64,000 bases of DNA from Phallusia fumigata (GCA_008931825.1 QXVZ01032377.1:1-64000), one strand, 5' to 3'; positions 23,961 to 37,614 are shown, counted from the first letter of the stretch. The notes: generated by a model not told the origin, from the letters alone. A program made the numbers and translations.

Positions 23961-26900
23961 TTTTTGGACGTGTGAAACACCTAACAGAAAAGCATTAGAG
24001 AGGCAAAAAGTCCAATAGAAAAGGCAACTGACAGTCACACAAATACTTACAAAAACAGAAAAAGTTCCTCCCAGAACACTATTTTCCGATTAACAGACAA
24101 AATTAAACAACTGCAAACTAATACCCTTTTCAGGCGTCAACATAATGGTCCTATTAGAATTCCCATATCTATCTAAAAACAAACCAAAGTTAGTGTGAAG
24201 TTGTAAAAAGTTATTACACCTTGTGTTTATATGAAGTGTAAACAAAGTGTTCTCACGGGGCAGGGAAACTCAAGTCACGTTGCGAAGTTTTAAAACCGTT
24301 AATGACGCTCGTTTAAAGGTTACACGCTTTAGATGCCTTCCTATCGACATAAACATTGTTCAAAGTAAATGCTACGTTTCGCTTAAAAAAAACTGATCCT
24401 AACATTTTTTGTACAGTATTGTTTTCACACTGAAATCATTGCGCAAAATTTCCATTAAAACTAAACACACATCACAGCCAAATCCGGTTTTCAATAACTA
24501 TAGATAAACTGTGGACTTTTTCGACCACTATAAAATAAACGTTTGAAATAGGTGGTTTAAATAGAAAATGGCTAGCACTTGAACAAAAGGATCCAACAGT
24601 AAATTTGTCCAAATTTTTATGATATAAAACTACTGGTATTGTAACACTTTACAGCACAGGAGTAAAACAGTAAATTCTGGCAACATAACAATTTTTCTAC
24701 CCTCACGAGTTTTAGCCTGATCACCCTAACCTATCTTAACATGCTTTCTAGATTCATTCGGACAGTACTTGTATGTGAACTTCACTTACGTGCATGGCTG
24801 CCTCGAGCACCAAACTAATCGTGCATCGCTTTCACAGCCTAGAAATCGCCACCACCGCTTCGGGCTATTGAGTAAAATTGTACAAACAGAAACCATAAAA
24901 TGTCCAAAGGAATATGCATGGCCCACTAAAACTACAATCATCTAATTTTCCTGTGTGACCCCAGGAGCACTGGGTTTTATACTTTAATTTATTAGTACAT
25001 GACAGGATGGTCACGCAATAGCTGGACACATGTTGTGTATTTGGTGCACCATGAGCACTATATATAAGCATGATGTGAAAGCTCCATATAAGGATGATTC
25101 AAACGCGACGAAAAACGACATGGATCAATAAAATTATGCAAAAGTGGTGATGGATCCAAACTGGTATTCAATTCCATTACTGCATTGTACGAATACGTGG
25201 AAACAGAAATGCGTACAAGGTATAGGTCGACGTGGATTACTTTAGTAGCGATGGTACATAGTCTAACATGCTATAATTAATTATTTACAACTGCTATATG
25301 TTGTTGTACTAGAACACATACGTCTGTGTCGGATTAGATGGAAGGTTTGGGCCTCCCTAATGCGCCACTGCCGAAATGTCAACGTGGTACAAAGGCAGGC
25401 CGAATATTTGATGACGTACTACATCGCTTAATTACCTTGCGATGGGCAGAATAAACACAACGTGTACATCGCACGATAATCATCGACACAAGCTCCACTT
25501 GCGCACAACGACAGACCACGAAGTAGGTAAGTTCTTGGCGAGGCGCGTCCCATTTTAGCTTGTCCACAAAACCGGTTTGTTTGGTAATAGATTGCTCCTT
25601 CATTCTTGGCGCGCCATACGTTAAAAGTCACAATTGAGAAAAACGGTTTGCGCAACCATATGCTCGACAGTTGAATAAAAATCGTATGATGTAATTTTGA
25701 CCGCCTATTTTGTTATAGCTTCGATGACGCACTTTCCCTACGATGTCCGATCGAAAGTGTCCATTTGAAGAAAAGGGAGTTTTATGTTAACCAATAGGAC
25801 TCGTTGATATCTAACACTTTAAACGGCGCATAGCCGGCAAATAGTACAATTTAGGTGTTGCACCTTTCTTTTGACATAACTTAGCAACAAATGTCGATCT
25901 AGTCTCTGTTCACAAGCACCAGAGTATTATACCTGCAAGATTGATAAAAATGTTTTTTTACTTTCCGTCGACAACTGTAATTGTTTTATTGGTAATCCAA
26001 AGCTAATTACTTGTACCGTATATTCTTCAGACCTGTAAGTCAATCTGCCAGCTGTATATATAATCCCAATAGGTGTTTATAAAGCTAAACTTGTCTTCTT
26101 ATTTCAACACACAAAAAGTATTACACGTTTTTAAATGCAATTTTTATTATATCAGGACAGAGTTTGCATCAGTATTTTTATCAAAAACTTTTTTTTGGGA
26201 CGATCTTTATTTTTTTGGTATGGTTCCTGTATGACAGATGTTCAATACGGAAATCATTTCAAAATTAGTTTGAAAGTAATGACATCAAAACCTTTTTATT
26301 TATGGTTGTTTTTTTGTGGTATAGTTTGGCTTGGTAGGTTTAATTTAGAAGATTAGTCGATGATTTTTTTTAAATTTACGATGAATTTGTGTACGGGTGT
26401 GGCCCAAACAATATTCCAGCAGGAACGATGGCACAAACCTCAAAAGGTAGAAAACCACCGCTGGGAAGAACTTAATCGTCTTAACCTGTCACACAACCCA
26501 ATTATTACCACACAAAATGGCGCTAATTATTACAACAATTTAAGTAATCAGGCATGAAAATTATGACTTTGAAAAGATACGCGAAAATTAAAAAAAGTTT
26601 TGTCCGGTTTGCTAATTACTTCAACGATTTCAAAAAGTTAATCAAACGTTTTCCATGAAGCCGAAATACGAACCTTTCGAAAATTTTTGTTATTAATCGT
26701 AGTCCAAACATTGTGCGCCAGTAATGTTTGTTCAAACATAATTTTAGTAGTTACTAATTATCGTTTGACTTGGGAGTCCGCGTGGGGCTTGCATACAATT
26801 ACGTTCTTCAGACCTGAACCTGTGGAAAGTAATAAGGTGTAAATTTTGCTGCGATACAGGCTTGTGTTCTTTACATTCACCGTAGAGTTTTAGCAAAGGA

Positions 26901-27604
26901 ATTAAAAATTAACTATTGTGTGCTTCAGTGGATTATTTACAACGTTACAATGCCCATGTTTTTATCCCTAGAATTTTACCTACCCTGACACACATATTTA
27001 ACAAGTTTTGTGTTGCAAAGATAATGGTTGGCAACACGTTATCCCAGTTTGTCCAAACGATTTTAATAGTAAAGTACTGTTAAACATGTTCCAGAAGGGT
27101 CTCTAAAGTATCATAAACATATTTTCAACATTTATGAGCCGATCAATAGTCGTCATGTAAACTGGCGTGGATTGTTTATGGCTGATCGAGTCGGGGCTAT
27201 TTTGCTGGGTACAAGGAGGCATATAAGGACACAATAACGCTCAAGCAATCACCACGCCGGAAATAAATGCATAGCATTTGGAGATTGTGCGGTTCTACAT
27301 GAAACAAAACGCCCACATGTCGGATTTCCTGTTTGGCTCGAAGCTAAAGAAAGGCCGCATTAAACTCACTTAATATGATTACCAACAAAGCAAAACTCTT
27401 CACGATCACTAATTTGAAGCTGAGATTTGCCGAAATTTGCCTGAACTTATAATAGTGTCATAAATTGGAGGAATGTGTCAACCTGAAATGTGATGCTACA
27501 AAAGCATGTTATTCGATGGACAAGAGAAATGTTACCACGTGTTAACATGACATGTACAACTTTGTTTTGGAGACAACACATTGCTCATCAAAATTGCGGC
27601 ACAC
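23961..27604. other. Intergenic region, no gene recognised
   Basis: Between the start of the NIDO-sushi gene and the 3' end of UHRF1. Short open frames (25379-25655 minus, 26135-26557 plus) are AT-rich and lack domains or splice context. The UHRF1 3' UTR probably reaches about 27600. Confidence 0.45.
24255..24294 (+). repeat. 40-bp dispersed repeat, copy 2
   Basis: Partner of 21331-21370. Could be a conserved piece of an unclassified repeat family or a shared regulatory element. Confidence 0.7.
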
Positions 27605-27610
27605 TTTATT
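27605..27610 (-). terminator. Possible UHRF1 polyadenylation signal (AATAAA)
   Basis: AATAAA on the minus strand about 255 bp past the UHRF1 stop codon. Placement is plausible but not proven. Confidence 0.35.
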
Positions 27611-27864
27611 GATACACGGCAGCAGCGATAAAACGGGACAGGGATCTTTTAAAAGAGTTGGAAAGTGTTTGTAAGTTGAGGTATAAACTATTTTGATAAA
27701 TTTAGGTGGAAGTTGGCTATTGCAAAATACCGAAGATTAAATTAAGAGATGTAAACTTATGTCAGCACAATAACAAAAACAACACCAACTACAAAAATAT
27801 CAAACGTTAGAAAAGCAGCAAACAGACGTTATAGATTAGCAGTGTTAAGGAGAAAAGCATCAGT

Positions 27865-30800
27865 TTAACGCCCGTTTTCATATCCAGGAAGAAAGTGCAG
27901 AAGAATTTCTCTCAGTGCATCATTTACATCCAATTTGTAGTTGGTTCCCAATTCACAGCGACAAACTGGGCATGAATAAACTTCCGCTTTAAAAGATCGT
28001 TGAAGGCAACCCTGCAAGGGATATATTTGTTCACTTTATTATTTTTCATGCGATCTGTATAGTTATCGCATATTTTTCAACATGATTATTTCTGCAGAAA
28101 GAAACGCACGAGTCCCCAAACATGAAAAGTTTTTTTTAACACGTCAAAGCTTGTCAGTTTGAGATACCATGAATATGCAATACGTCATCAAATTAACTAA
28201 TTTTTAAACCTAGTTTACTCAACGACCTTATTGTCCGGTAGCAATGTACATAATCAACTTAGTCAGCTTATTATACATTTTTGTTACTTTCGTTGGTTTC
28301 AATATTGTTTTAATACTAATAATCAAATCAACACAGTTGGCAACTCTTAGCTTTTTTGTTTTTGCGAGAAACTCTAGTGTGTTTTACGGTTGGCATTATG
28401 AAAAAGATTTGGAATTTGAGGCGTTCACTAGTTGTTTTTTGCAAGTCAATTTTAACAAATCTTATTGGCCTATCAGTTCGCTAAATTTATGCAATGTTTA
28501 GGTGTAAGTTGGCTAAAAGTGAAAACATGCAACGCTATTGCGCAATTGCTTGAAAATCAAGGCCAATGTCTTGGAAATTCGTTTAACTTGAAAAGTAAGC
28601 AACATAAAAAGCTATTTTGTAAATAGTCGCTTTACCTCCAAACTACTTATAATTTTAAAAATAGTCGCTTCACTATACGAAGCTCGTTTCTGCTTGACAG
28701 GGAACGCGAAAGTGACGTAGTAAACTTAGAGCAAGGTTAGTAATCGTAAATATTCGATCAAATTATTTTGCTTAAACCCGTTTGTGCAGAATTGTTTTAA
28801 AACATGATGATATTATGCAGCTATTTCGCAACTTCACAACACTAATAACGTTCCTAACAGGTCATTACTGAAACAATTGTAAGACTAGAAACGAATAGTG
28901 ATCAACGTCTTACGAGCAGAACTATTCAGAACTTTAACTGAAAAAAATTACCTTGCACATATTGTGGTTGCATGTCGTGGTGACAGGTTGAAACACAACA
29001 TCTTGGCAACACACACAGGCGAACAACTCCTGCAGTTTCTCAAAAAATTTCTAACAAACGAATGTTAGTAAGTAAAGATCAAAAACAAACAATCAGGCGT
29101 AATTTTTGTTTATACCGCTGTATACATTCACCTGTTGGCCACCTTCAGCACTTTGCAATCCCTCTTCCCACAATTTCTTGTTGCTAATATCCTTCCCTAT
29201 TAATTTCTTAATGTTGCTGTCAATTTTATAGGACATTATTTTAGCTTTCTNATACATTCACCTGTTGGCCACCTTCAGCACTTTGCAATCCCTCTTCCCA
29301 CAATTTCTTGTTGCTAATATCCTTCCCTATTAATTTCTTAATGTTGCTGTCAATTTTATAGGACATTATTTTAGCTTTCTTCGATGAACTCTTTGGACTT
29401 TCGACGTCTGTAATCATAGAAAAGTAGTCACATTGCAGGTACATTTTCGAAACACAGTAAGCACGTGTGAAGTTGTTGAGCTAAAACTCACCGCTGCGCT
29501 TTCGTTTTGTAGAAGAATCGTCACTTGCATTTTTCTGAGCTTGGTTTTCCAGATAACCATCAGGATACTAAAAAACAAAAAAATTTAAACAGTGAGTTAT
29601 TGGGTGGTATGTACTATCAATTTCCGACTTGTTTTAGCGCGGTAATGCCATCATGATTTCTATCACCGAACAAATACACTCCATTTAACTGAGCCCTCAA
29701 TGCTGCATAGCAACTTTGCTCAAATTAAGGTTAAACAAATCAAATATTGATTGGTTTTTGCAAGTGATGTTCATAGTAACATATCCAGAAATTTTCGAAC
29801 AGTTGTTTGCAAACCAAAATAGCAAACCCAAGTCTTATACTACTTCTGCGACGTAGGATTCAAAATTGCCAGTGACAAAACAACAATACAAAGCTGTTTT
29901 TCATTTTGGGATGCTTTCTATTATTCGATCCCTCTAACCGAGTTCAACGTCTAAACCAGTGATTCCCAAAATGTAAGCATGCACAAACGATGGGGCATGC
30001 GTAGGATTAGGGGAGAAGGGACACAGAAAAATACCAAAATGGGAAATGGCCAGAAATCGGCTGGAAACTAATGGTCAGGGCTGGAAAAAATTCAAATTTC
30101 CCGGGAAGCCAATAAACATATTCCATCAGTTTTCTGTAACTCAAAAGTTGTATGTGTAACAGGAATGTTAAACTAATAAAAACTGACACTGTTACGTTAT
30201 CTATTTTCGACTTTTAAGACCACTTGTTACACAAACAGGCAAAAAATTTCCCACTGGTATCACTAATTTCCCGGGAAGGAGCTTCCCCATTTCCCCGCCT
30301 TTTTCCCATTCTCCGGTAAAAACGGAAGGTTTGGATTCAAATCTGTGCAGAATTCTACTTTTAACATCCCCAGAAATTGTCAGCAAAACTAATTCCCTTT
30401 GCTCAAAACAAAAGCAGGGTACAAACCTGCATCGTTATTCCATGAACTTTTGATCTTTTCTTTCCACTTTTTGACCAAGGAGCAGGTTCCGGATCATCTC
30501 GGCGAAACAAGAACCTCCACACAATAAAACNAGGGTACAAACCTGCATCGTTATTCCATGAACTTTTGATCTTTTCTTTCCACTTTTTGACCAAGGAGCA
30601 GGTTCCGGATCATCTCGGCGAAACAAGAACCTCCACACAATAAAACCAGACTTGCCCTTTTCCGGCCAATATTTAACAACCTGCAGCAACACAACTTACT
30701 TACCTAATCATTTACAAAGTATAATAACAAAAGATACGAAAAAACGTTAAAGTTACAGAGAGCTAACACTGAAAGCACATTACCTTGTAAAGGCCATCAT

Positions 30801-33800
30801 AACGATTTCCTTCCTCCGGCGCATACTCACTATGTTTTGCACCCTTGTAGTTGCGAACAACTCGAATTGGTCGAGATTTTTTCCAGTCACTTGATTCAGC
30901 GCCGTTTTTGGCATCTACTTTTACATGGCAAGTCCGAGCAATTGCCCTATGCGCATTTAACACGAAAATATTAATCTGACGAGTATTGCTTTCAGAAGGG
31001 CAAACCACTCCACCTACATGTTGCTTTTTGTGAGGACCTGGTCACATGATTGTTCAGCTGTTCGTTTGTTGCCAGATAAATCACGCCCTCCGCTACCTGT
31101 GTATGTGAATTCGTCTCCATTATCCTCATCATCTTCATAACCACCAGCAAGTACGATTGAAAATGCTCCCTCACTTTCCTTGCCATGAATACCGGAGACA
31201 TGGGGGCGATGGACTCCAGCTTCACTGACCTGCATATAGGATCGTTGCAATAAGCTTGCCACTAAACTCGTCCAACGTTTTGGTAACTGCATGCATTATT
31301 CATATATATTCAAATGCATTGGTACCTGAACACGAAATTTCCACAGAGTTCCAACTGGAACACCTGGTATGGGGCCAACATGATTCGAAGGGACAACTGT
31401 ACAAATTTTCGATCTTCCTACGCAAGCCATTCCCTGTAATTATATTAAAGCATACATAATTTTTGTGTTGTTATTACGCATAAAACCAACTTCTAATAGC
31501 AGACAATGTAGGCACCAAACATCAACTAAGCATTGTCACTGTAAGGACAGCAAAGAGGTTGGTTACACATGTAGTTTAAATCATAAATATTGATGGAAGC
31601 ACACCAGTTTCTAAAACTAAATACCTTGCCCCAATCTCTTTGTGTTTCAGAATTTGATGACTTCATTTTAGATTTCTTTTTGCTTTCTTTTAACTTTTCG
31701 CCTGCCACGATTACTTTACTTTTGTCATTTCTGCACAACGGACAAAACCTAAAAAAACTTTCAGTTAATTCAATGATCTTCATTAATACAGAAAGTTTAA
31801 AGTTTACTGGTTAAATTCAGTAAACAGCGGGGGTCTTACAATTAAAGGGTCGAATTTAGCATTATTATGAAATGTTCTGGTTGAGTAATACTATTCCTAA
31901 CATGACCTAAATGAGGAGTTTTGGTGTAATACTTAACTAGTTTAATTTCAAATTAATGTACCTGTGAAGGTCAAACAAAATTTGCAGTAGGGTGGACTAA
32001 CTTGACAATCATTCTACCAAGACATGGCTGTCCAAACATTTCAAAGACAGGTTAAATATTGTTTTTAAAAGTCAGGCAATGTATCATTATCATCTTTGCC
32101 AAAATGGGCAACATTTAAACACATGAGTCTTAGGGGCATGGCGTTATTCATATTTCCATTGTACATACATTACGACCACTAAACTAATATTTTGCTTGTA
32201 CTATTTATTTTTGTTACAATTGCTACATTCAATACCTGCATTACATTTGGTCTCTACATTTTTGCATTTAAATTTAAATTAGCATTTCTAAACTTAAGCC
32301 TTGTAAACATTAAAGTATACATTTGGGGTTGAAACGGAAAAAAATGCCTAAATCCAACCAAAGTCACAAAACACTTTGCATTGAACCAAAATATGCAACT
32401 TTTCATGACTTAGATATTTACTATTAGATATTGCTGTTTTAAAATTTAATGTTTTCGTGGTCTGTGGGTTGAAGGTTGGTTCAACTGGAATCACGAGTTA
32501 TAGTAAACAAGTTCAGTCTATTCTGCATGCAAATTTGACGAAATTTATGCAAATTTTTGACAAAAAAAACAGGCGTTCGACAAAAAAGGGGAAAGTATTG
32601 TGATAACAGTATGCATTATCTTCATGAAAGAGGACCCATAATTACCAGTCTTCTTCTTCAGGTAAACTGTCCAAAGGTGGATCGAGACAGAATGTGTGAA
32701 AAGGCAAGTTACATTCATCGCAGAGCAATGTTTTATCAAAGTCCTTCTTTTCACCGCACACATGACATCCACATTCTTTGCATTTGCGACGAGGATTGTC
32801 ATTGCAATGACCACAATCAGGTTCTCTCTCTGTTTTTCCTTCATGATTTTTGTACATTTAAAAAATCATTGATTTTTTGTTAATTTTGCAATGTAAGCCC
32901 TTACGTTTGACATCCGGTATGATAGGGCCACTTTCTGAACCAGGTTTTTCAATTGCAAATATTTCCTCTACAAACACTATTGTGCAGGGTTCCAATTCTT
33001 TTCCAGGTCTTAAACAACAATCCAAAATAAACTATAAATGTTTTCATTTTTTAGGACAACTGAATACCAAATAACAAATTGGAAATGCTTGTTAAGCCTA
33101 GAATGTTTAAACAAACTTATTTCTTTAAAGTCGGTATTTCTTTTGAAGTTTATATTTATTAATGTTATAATTCCTACATTTCCACGTACTGTTACTCATC
33201 TGTGCACTTTTGTTACCAAATTTCGTAGAATGGGATTAATTGGTTGGAAATCCACAGATATACAATACAATTCATTAAAAAGGGTTATGCATTATCTTCA
33301 TTATTTTAAACTATGTCTATTTACTTTTCATTGTATTATTGTTTGTGAAGACTTCACCTACTGGAAAGTGTTAAACAATTTTTTCAGTACACTGCAATAA
33401 CATGTTACAAAAAGTATCCAAATTTCATCAAATTCGGACATTGCTTAAAAATTTGACCCATTTAACGGAGCTTGTTGGGTGAAGGGTGTGGCTAGGAGTT
33501 AAAGTTAAACAAAGAAATCAATAAACTGCAATGACACGTTCTACAAACTGTCCGAGTAACATCCAGTTTGGACATTATTCAATAATTTCACCCATTTTGG
33601 GGGGCTTAAACAAACTGTCTAAATTTCAACTAGTTCGAACATCGTTTAGCAGTTTGACCCATATTAGGGAGCAGGTGGGATAATTGCTGGGGCTATTAGT
33701 TAAAATTAACAACTGGTGCACCACGATGACCCAACCTAAAATCTATTAGAATTTCATCCCAATCGGAGATTGTTCAAAAGTCAAACCACCAGAGGGTGCC

Positions 33801-36800
33801 ACAAGGCAACCACTAGGGCTTCATGCTCAAAAGGTAACGACCCCACCGCTGCAAGTATGCAAAAACATTGCCCTTGCACTCCTTGTTTATTTTTATGTTT
33901 AAAGCGTTAAAAAACTTGGTATATAGTTATAAGTGCATTAAACACTAAAAAACTCCCGTCTTTTCAAGTAAAGTGAGCTGGCCTTTAGCCCAACTGTCCC
34001 TGTTTGATAGGTGCTTTATTCTCATCCATCTTCTTGTTTTGTCTATTTTTGCACAATATTAAAAACAAAAAAAGTGACACTGCATGACCTATACCACAAC
34101 CCACTGAAACATTTTATGGTGAAACGACATGGACAAGCTCGGTTAAAACAAACAAACAAACAAACAGAGTGAAAACTAAAGGGGACAAGGACATCCAGTA
34201 CAAAGTTACTTAAGTTTATGACTTTTGTGCTGAATTTACACAGTGAACAAAATTACATACCCCAACAACAATCGAACAACTAGCTCTTTCGATTTATTTC
34301 TTCGAATTTTCTGCAAACACAAGTGTTTTTCATTAATTTTATAATCACTTAGTTTTTTGGTCCACTTACTTTATGAAGAACTATTCCATCATACCAAAAT
34401 CCACGCTGGTTTTGTTTATCCATGTTGTAATTCACCATAACTTTGTCTTCAATATCAATATCCTCCCATTCTAATAACTTTCTTGCACGGGGACGAATTT
34501 GACTGTATTCTAATTGCTTTTCTTCATCTTCATAACTGCAATATTGTTTGGTAAAATGTGAAGATATTTTGAGTTTAAAATTTTTTGGGCAAAAGAAGTC
34601 ATTAATAAATGTAGAACTTGGATGGGTCCACTTACTCATCAAAATGAACATAATACAAAATCATATTGTCATTTTGCTTAATTTCGTTGTTTTCTTTGTT
34701 CATTGAATCATTTTCTGACACTTTCTTTTGCACAATTGTTTTAACTTTTGCTTCAAACCACGCACCAGTGTCAGTGTCTTGTGCATCAACAAGATCATTG
34801 ATCTAGCAAAATTTGTTATGGTGAAAAGAAATATTTCTTAAACTGCAAAAACAAGTACACTACTGTATATAGGTAAAAGTGTCCCCATAGTGTTTTTACA
34901 CTAATAGGCGGAATGAGCCAAAATAAAATTTTATTACAACTTAATTAAACCAGAAAAATTTCAATTTTTTGACAAAGGTCCTTAATGATGGTCCAAGTAT
35001 TACATACCTTGTAAAATGAACACACATTTGAAGAAGTTATCGCTCCATCATTTTCATTTTTCTGAAATAACAGATACATTACATGCAAATATGTAACTTA
35101 ATATGGTGTTGTTTCCTAATTTGCATTTTTAAAAATGTTATTACAGTGTGAAAAACATATTTCAAAGTCAAAAAATTTTAATCATCTGATAGTAAAAAAA
35201 TACATAATATTATACAAGAGTGTTTACTTCAGGTTAGCCCCGAATGATCATCATAAACAATTAAAACCATGTACTTTTCAGTGCAAAACGCAAATTTGCC
35301 AGAAACTGCTTTAGCAGTGTTTAAATAAAGCAAACTATGCTTGTACAGAAGTACTTAGATTACATTCCTCACCTTGTTTGTATTATTAGACTTCAAACTT
35401 GGGTCTATAGATTCGATACCACTATCTGTATCTGATACTGTTTGACCATTGTTTTCACATGAATTGTCTGATGCCTTTAGAAAAAAAGAAAACCCCCATG
35501 TAATGCAAATAAAAATTGAATATGTACATGAAAGAACAAAGGGTTTTTAAGGGTTATGCAGATAAAAGAGTCTGTGACACAACACATTACTAGCTGTTGC
35601 AAATTTATCCCATAATACACCGCCTATCGCTAAAAATAAATTCTTTTGGATCGAAAACATAAACATTATCATATGCAACAATATAGTGTTGGGTGTCAAA
35701 TTGTCCGAAATAATGTGAACATGATAATAATTGCAAAAAAATTAGGTAAAACAACCTTACAATGTTCAACATTACACTTATGTCCATTGTGTTATGAATT
35801 GCATGTAATATTCAGTTGTATTAGTTATGGCTGGTTATTTATCAAAGCAGTAGAAAAACATGTTATTACAAGCACTCCCACCCAATCGTGATTCTAGCTT
35901 TAGTCAGAGATATGTCGCCAAGATGTTAATTCCGCAGGGAATTTACACTATGCCTAACAGTAAATAAAATCGACATTTCAGTTGGTCCAATACTTTTTTA
36001 TTCAAAACCTGTACCCAACATTTCACACAAAAATTGCTGCAATCCTATCTGACAAATTCCTATTGCATATTGCATACATTGCACATGTTAAAGGTAAAGC
36101 AAATAATATCTCACAAAACTTACTCTACAATAACTTGGAAAGCTTAATGTAAAGTAACAAATCAAGATTGGAATCTGTGCAGATTCAGGTAATTAGAACA
36201 CTATTATTTTCAAGTAATACTCTGATCAACAAAAACCTAAAAAAATTCAAAACTTCAAAAGCTAGAAGCGTAGTGACAAATTTACAAACTGTTTAAATTA
36301 CATGATTTTCAAATCATTTCATTGGTGACCATGCCATATCAGAAAAACAGGACAAAAAACTTTGGTTATCATTTAAACATATTTTTCACAAATTCTTTAT
36401 GGTAACTCAATGAGGGCCTACATGTGTTGTGAATTGCCACTAGGCACTTTGCTTTGGAAACCTTTTCTACACAAACAACTCAAAAGGGATTGAACAATCG
36501 ATAACAATGCACATGTTTTTTTCTTAAAAAATTCAATACATTCAATACAATGGAAGTATTTGATGATAACAGCATCAGATATTTACAACAAAAATATTGT
36601 TACCTCTGTTAAGATTGGCTTCCTTTCATAAAGTTGAATTATATCATTTAGACCTACATCATAGTCAAATAACTTGTATCCATTCTCCATCTTTAAAGTA
36701 AAGACAAGTTAGATAGCCTAAGTTTTATTAAATTGTATCAAATGCAAACAAACAGCTTGTTTCACATTTACATCTATTTAATGACACAAGATTATGCTGG

Positions 36801-36968
36801 CTTCATTAAGCATACCTGCTTTCCTCGAAAAAACAATCTTTGTGATGTTGGAATAACACCAAATTTTTCTTGCACAATCTCCCTTATTTCATCAATTTTG
36901 GTTAGCTTAGAAATTCCATCAATTTGCTCGCTTTTCTTTCCATCCATAGTCCGAATATGGATCCACAT
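27865..36968 (-). CDS. UHRF1: UHRF1, hemimethylated-DNA-binding E3 ubiquitin ligase
   Basis: Complete, 762 residues (human 793). It reads hemimethylated CpG and H3K9me, ubiquitinates H3 and recruits DNMT1 in the nucleus. UBL 1-76 ([10 protein letters not shown]; human MWIQVRTMDG); tandem tudor about 133-260 ([23 protein letters not shown]); PHD about 295-366 ([33 protein letters not shown]); SRA about 401-600 with the NKR finger ([13 protein letters not shown]) and [10 protein letters not shown]3HC4 RING from C693 (CVCC to YSCPVC); C-terminus PGYENGR (human PGYGNGR). Exons: 36816-36968, 36604-36690, 35373-35474, 35008-35061, 34636-34802, 34370-34535, 34261-34310, 32905-33008, 32646-32838, 31625-31748, 31326-31433, 31018-31229, 30784-30946, 30543-30680, 29492-29567, 29262-29407, 28952-29050, 27865-28011. 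Parts of two exons are repeated by contig overlaps. Confidence 0.97.
29122..29380. repeat. Unmerged contig overlap (N at 29251) repeating part of a UHRF1 exon
   Basis: 29122-29250 and 29252-29380 are 129-bp copies that look identical. Only the right copy is continuous with the rest of the exon (29262-29407); the left copy ends mid-exon at the N. Confidence 0.9.
29957..30000. mobile_element. Possible hAT-type terminal fragment in UHRF1 intron
   Basis: CAGTGATTCCCAAAATGTAA resembles a hAT terminal repeat like the one at 21474. No matching far end was found, so it is probably a truncated remnant. Confidence 0.3.
30416..30646. repeat. Unmerged contig overlap (N at 30531) repeating part of the UHRF1 SRA exon
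   Basis: 30416-30530 and 30532-30646 look identical (115 bp). The complete exon is 30543-30680; the left copy (from 30427) is cut at the N. Confidence 0.9.
33391..33830. repeat. Degenerate tandem repeat of roughly 110-130 bp units in a UHRF1 intron
   Basis: Three to four diverged units share the order: ctgcaat or similar, an aaactgtc/atttca segment, ttcggacatt or ttcgaacat, then tttgaccca. They start near 33391, 33526, 33614 and 33715. The array lies in the 1.25-kb intron between exons 34261-34310 and 32905-33008. Confidence 0.55.
34145..34169. repeat. (AAAC)n microsatellite
   Basis: Short run of aaac units in a UHRF1 intron, with no coding role. Confidence 0.7.
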
Positions 36969-37614
36969 TTTTTTCAGTTGTAGCACAAACCGTCTCTATA
37001 AAATCTAAGAAATACCTATTCTTTTATTTATTAATGAAGCTGTTAATAAACGTCCAAAAAAACTTGTTATCCGTAAGTTTTACACGCAAAACTGCATAAG
37101 CTACACCAGTATCGTGAAACAATTTTAATGCTTACCATTTTTACCAATCGCTTCGCCTAATTTTCCCGCGAAATGTCATCGCACTTTAACACATCCAAAA
37201 TAGCTAAATGTGAAATTGAAACCAGATTTTGAAAATTGTTGGAGCTTATTTGTTAATTTTTATTTTGTCACGCTAAATTTATGTAAAAAAGTAAACTAAA
37301 CTATGCAACTTTTGGACGAAAACTAATAACTTACCTCAAAACAACTATTAACGAACAATGAACAAACACTTTGCAGTACAGGTTAGCGCGGTGCCACACA
37401 AAAATAAACATTTATTTCATTGACGGAATTTTGTCTGTGGACAACATTTCTAACATCAGGAATTTTTATCTGATCTATTAAAGCCTAATGAATTTAATCA
37501 AAAATATTGTTTTTGTTGTGAAAGAATATATTTAATGCAGGTTGAAAGCTAAGTTGGTGTTGTTTGAGTAATAAATGTTTGGATTGTTAAACATGTAGGC
37601 CTTTTTTTATTAAA
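36969..37614. promoter_or_regulatory. Shared UHRF1-TOPORS divergent promoter interval
   Basis: 646 bp separate the two start codons, which face away from each other. On the minus strand a probable UHRF1 5' UTR exon ends at a donor (AATG|GTAAGC, about 37137), and an acceptor TATTTCTTAG lies about 40 bp before the UHRF1 ATG. No TATA box was evident for either gene. Confidence 0.6.
37162..37173. promoter_or_regulatory. Palindromic E2F site TTTCCCGCGAAA
   Basis: Matches the E2F consensus TTTSSCGC on both strands. It lies just upstream of the likely UHRF1 5' UTR donor, near the expected transcription start. UHRF1 is an E2F target in vertebrates; that this site is used here is inference. Confidence 0.65.

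Noticed and set aside
30000-30400. Repeated CCCGGGAA and poly-pyrimidine patches in a UHRF1 intron
   Set aside because: Short and imperfect; no defined element or splice use.
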